The notes under the pieces are model-generated. The model made no database searches. It was not told the origin of the DNA and worked only from the letters and a program-made list of their open reading frames with translations. Shown piece by piece: positions 46,337-48,572 of a stretch of 48,572 nt of DNA. The stretch is taken from contig JAZUOO010000044.1 in the NCBI GenBank assembly GCA_045604705.1, positions 1 to 48,572 of the forward strand. The letters are read 5' to 3'. This stretch comes from SIG622 sp045604705. GTDB lineage: Bacteria; Bacillota; Clostridia; Oscillospirales; CAG-382. Within the stretch, counting starts at the first letter, position 1; each line of letters opens with the position of its first letter. A program made the translations under genes and the position numbers.

Positions 46337-46698
46337 AGCAACTCTCCTTAATCATAATACATAAAAACTCATTGAGGTTTTTAGAAATACCCAATTCTCC
46401 AAAAAATACTTTTACAAAGATTATACCACATATTTTAAAAAAAGTAAAGCCATACAATTCCCGACACAAAAAATTTTGCATTTTTCCCTTTGCGTTCTGC
46501 ATTACACTACAAAGTGTATAATTCCCATTAACAAAATAGGAAATATGAACAAAAAAGCCCCAACGTTATTAATTTTGACACAAAAATGTCTTGATTTTTA
46601 ATTGCAAATATGGTAGTATATGTATACGGCAGAGGGTTTTGCCATATAAATAAAAATTCTGCATTATGCATTAATTATTTACAACGGAGGATACCATT
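46337..46698. other. 362-bp spacer upstream of the glycyl radical enzyme gene
   Basis: It is AT-rich with no supportable gene. It carries a weak promoter at 46591-46619 (TTGATT, 17 bp, TAGTAT), a TTGACA at 46575 without a matching -10, and a TGCATTATGCATTAAT repeat at about 46663. A half-match to Rex operators (TTAACAA near 46527) is not convincing. Confidence 0.4.
46591..46619 (+). promoter_or_regulatory. weak promoter upstream of the glycyl radical enzyme gene
   Basis: TTGATT (46591-46596), 17 bp, TAGTAT (46614-46619). Both hexamers differ from consensus. Confidence 0.35.
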
Positions 46699-48572
46699 AT
46701 GACAGACAGAATCAGAAGATTTTTAAACGATTCCAATAATAAGGTACACCACAAATACAGGAAGAGTTTTGACACAGCACTCGTTCCGCAGTACAGAAGC
46801 CTTAAGACTCCCACGGAAAGAATGGCAAAGAGACTCCAGCTCGTCCTTGCATCCGAGACTCCTGTAGTTGACAAGGAAGCAAAGATAGTTCTTCTTCGTA
46901 CCGTTCACGATATTCCCTCCATCTTCACAGACGAAGAATTTGACGCTATCCACAAGGATCACTATTTCCATGAACTCGGTTACCTTTCAAATCTTTGCCC
47001 GAGCTATGCTAAGGTTATAAAGATTGGCTTTAGCGGTGTCCGTGCAATTATCGATGAAAGGTATGACAGTGCGGATGCAGACGGCAAGCTCCTTTACGAT
47101 GCAATAAGAATGGAACTCGATGCTGTTTCTGACCTTATGGCAAGATATAAGGCAGAAGCCGAAAAGGTTGGCAATACTGTAGTTGCCGATATCCTCTCCA
47201 GAATCCCGGAAGAGCCTGCCAAGACTTTCAATGAAGCACTCCAGTTCTTCAGAATACTCCACTACACTCTATGGGCAGAGGGCACATACCACAACACAAT
47301 CGGAAGATTCGACCAGTTTATGTATCCCTATTTTGCCTCTGACATTGCAAGGGGTGTTTCGGAGGAAGAGCTTTACGAGCTTGTCTGTGAATTCTTCATC
47401 TCATTTAATCTGGACTCTGACAAGTACGTCGGCGTACAACAGGGTGACAATGGTCAGTCAATGATGCTTGGCGGTTGTGACAAAGACGGAAAAGATGCTT
47501 ATAACAGACTGTCGGAGCTTTGTCTTGAAGCGTCAGGTGAACTTCTCGTAATTGACCCGAAAATCAATCTCCGTGTTGATAAGAACACACCACACGAGCG
47601 ATATGTCAAGGGTACACACCTTACAAAGGCAGGTCTTGGTTTTCCGCAGTACTCCAATGACGATGTTGTTATTCCCGGTCTTGTAAATCTTGGATATGCT
47701 CTTGAGGATGCACGAGATTATGCGGTTGCCGCTTGCTGGGAATTCATTATTCCCGGAGTTGGTATGGATATTGCCAATATAAATGCAGTATCTTTCCCGA
47801 AAGTTGTTACAAGAACAATCGACAAATACCTTGTAGGCTGTCCCGATATGGATACCTTCGTAGGTCACTTCAAGGATGAGGTGAAGGTTGAATGTGATGC
47901 TATCGAAGCAAATCTTAAGAACCTCTATATTTTCCCATCACCCTGGATGTCCACAATTATGTATACCTGTCTTGAGGATGGCAGAGATATTACTCTCGGT
48001 GCAAAGTACAACAACTTTGGTATACACGGTACAGGTATCGCCTGTGCAACAGACTCGCTTGCATCCATCGACCTCCACGTATTCAAGGAAAAGGATGTTG
48101 ATGCAGAAGAGCTTGTTAAGGCTACAAAGGCAAACTTTGAGGGCTACGAAAACCTCAAGACTCAGCTTCGCTACGGTACTCCCAAAATGGGTAACGATAA
48201 CGACGATGTAGATAAGTATTCGGTAATGCTTCTTGACACATTTGCAGATAGCCTCAAGGGCAGAGTAAATGAGAGAGGCGGTATCTATAGAGCAGGAACG
48301 GGCTCCGCTATGTTCTACCTCTGGCACGCAGCTGAAATTGATGCTACTCCTGACGGTCGAGCAAAGAATGAACCTTTCGGCACAAACTACTCACCCAACC
48401 TCTTCTCAAAGGTTGACGGTCCCATGTCCGTAATCAAGTCCTTTACAAAGCAGAATCTTTCAAGAACGATAAACGGAGGTCCTCTCACAATGGAATTCCA
48501 CCAGGATCTCTTTAACACAGAGGACGGTATAGAAAAGACCGCAAGCCTTGTTGAAGCATTTATCAATCTCGG
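46699..48572 (+). CDS. glycyl radical enzyme of the PFL-like superfamily, partial
   Basis: The ATG at 46699 follows CGGAGG; 624 codons are visible before the right edge. The fold is the PFL-like ten-strand barrel: LQFFRILHYTLWAEGTYHNT, IGRFDQFMYPYF, GQSMMLGGCDKDGKDAYNRL, then the active-site turn AVAACWEFIIPGVGMDIANI with Cys346 and Glu348. Pyruvate formate-lyase has a Cys-Cys pair here. Diol and amino-alcohol enzymes (glycerol dehydratase, CutC, HypD) have G-C-V-E. C-W-E keeps the acid/base Glu two residues after the Cys, so it is not PFL, but the Trp marks an uncharacterised subgroup. The C-terminal glycyl radical motif and any activating enzyme gene lie outside the window. The substrate is unknown. 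Confidence 0.92.
   Translation, partial: MTDRIRRFLNDSNNKVHHKYRKSFDTALVPQYRSLKTPTERMAKRLQLVLASETPVVDKEAKIVLLRTVHDIPSIFTDEEFDAIHKDHYFHELGYLSNLCPSYAKVIKIGFSGVRAIIDERYDSADADGKLLYDAIRMELDAVSDLMARYKAEAEKVGNTVVADILSRIPEEPAKTFNEALQFFRILHYTLWAEGTYHNTIGRFDQFMYPYFASDIARGVSEEELYELVCEFFISFNLDSDKYVGVQQGDNGQSMMLGGCDKDGKDAYNRLSELCLEASGELLVIDPKINLRVDKNTPHERYVKGTHLTKAGLGFPQYSNDDVVIPGLVNLGYALEDARDYAVAACWEFIIPGVGMDIANINAVSFPKVVTRTIDKYLVGCPDMDTFVGHFKDEVKVECDAIEANLKNLYIFPSPWMSTIMYTCLEDGRDITLGAKYNNFGIHGTGIACATDSLASIDLHVFKEKDVDAEELVKATKANFEGYENLKTQLRYGTPKMGNDNDDVDKYSVMLLDTFADSLKGRVNERGGIYRAGTGSAMFYLWHAAEIDATPDGRAKNEPFGTNYSPNLFSKVDGPMSVIKSFTKQNLSRTINGGPLTMEFHQDLFNTEDGIEKTASLVEAFINL

Noticed and set aside
46520..46540. 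Possible Rex operator upstream of the glycyl radical enzyme
   Set aside because: Only one half-site (TTAACAA) is present. The expected partner half, 11 bp upstream, reads TATAATT, so the palindrome is not there.

Overview
The window reads as chromosomal DNA of an anaerobic, endospore-forming member of the Clostridia, most likely an Oscillospirales/Ruminococcaceae-type organism. The evidence is a low to moderate GC content, crisp sigma-A promoters (TTGACA, 17 bp, TATAAT) and strong GGAGG ribosome sites. There are sporulation genes (spoIID, a sipL-like gene, a 26-codon spoVM, dpaA/dpaB), a Rex redox regulator, a glycyl radical enzyme, and DUF6062/DUF5662/DUF6199 genes that I associate with this group. 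No rRNA, tRNA, CRISPR array, prophage or intact insertion sequence was seen. The placement below class is inference.

Layout. 1-5.0 kb: a cut P-loop kinase-like gene, rpmB, glnA and small membrane proteins. 5.0-5.96 kb: a DUF6199 lipoprotein and a frameshifted gene remnant. 5.96-10.95 kb: a sporulation block. On the minus strand it holds spoIID, a SipL-like LysM protein, SpoVM (26 aa) and a 50-aa membrane protein. On the plus strand it holds the two dipicolinate synthase subunits. 11.2-15.95 kb: plus-strand housekeeping genes rimO, pgsA, cysS, mrnC and pth. 16.2-21.7 kb: a minus-strand operon of an asparagine synthase, an Asl-type D-aspartate ligase, an aspartate racemase, a possible 30-aa ORF and a MurE-type ligase. 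22.1-28.2 kb: an FAD oxidoreductase, a SLOG protein, a SatA-like acetyltransferase, and paired glutamyl- and glutaminyl-tRNA synthetases. 28.2-34.2 kb: accessory and small genes, including a truncated LacI-like regulator with a K-rich tail, a 31-aa Cys-rich peptide, a zinc-ribbon protein, an OGG1-type glycosylase and DUF6062. 34.3-40.7 kb: a long minus-strand gene run (zinc-ribbon/propeller membrane protein, galU, dCMP deaminase, protein-arginine-phosphatase-like gene, rimI, tsaD, rex). 41-43.4 kb: pgk and tpiA. 43.4-48.6 kb: an Asn/Ser/Gln/Lys repeat protein under a sigma-F-like promoter, a PTS_EIIC_2-type membrane protein behind a structured leader, a radical SAM/SPASM protein, and a cut glycyl radical enzyme.

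The strongest system-level reading is the 16.2-21.7 kb operon. The racemase would make D-Asp, the ATP-grasp ligase would attach it to a peptidoglycan precursor, and the asparagine synthase-like enzyme could amidate it. The neighbouring MurE-type ligase has DNPG where diaminopimelate-adding enzymes carry DNPR. Together this predicts a D-Asp/D-Asn cross-bridged wall built on a third residue other than meso-diaminopimelate, which would be unusual for this kind of organism.

Other points worth attention are the very small sporulation genes, the structured leader RNA at 44197-44294, and a glycyl radical enzyme whose active site is Cys-Trp-Glu rather than the Cys-Cys of pyruvate formate-lyase.
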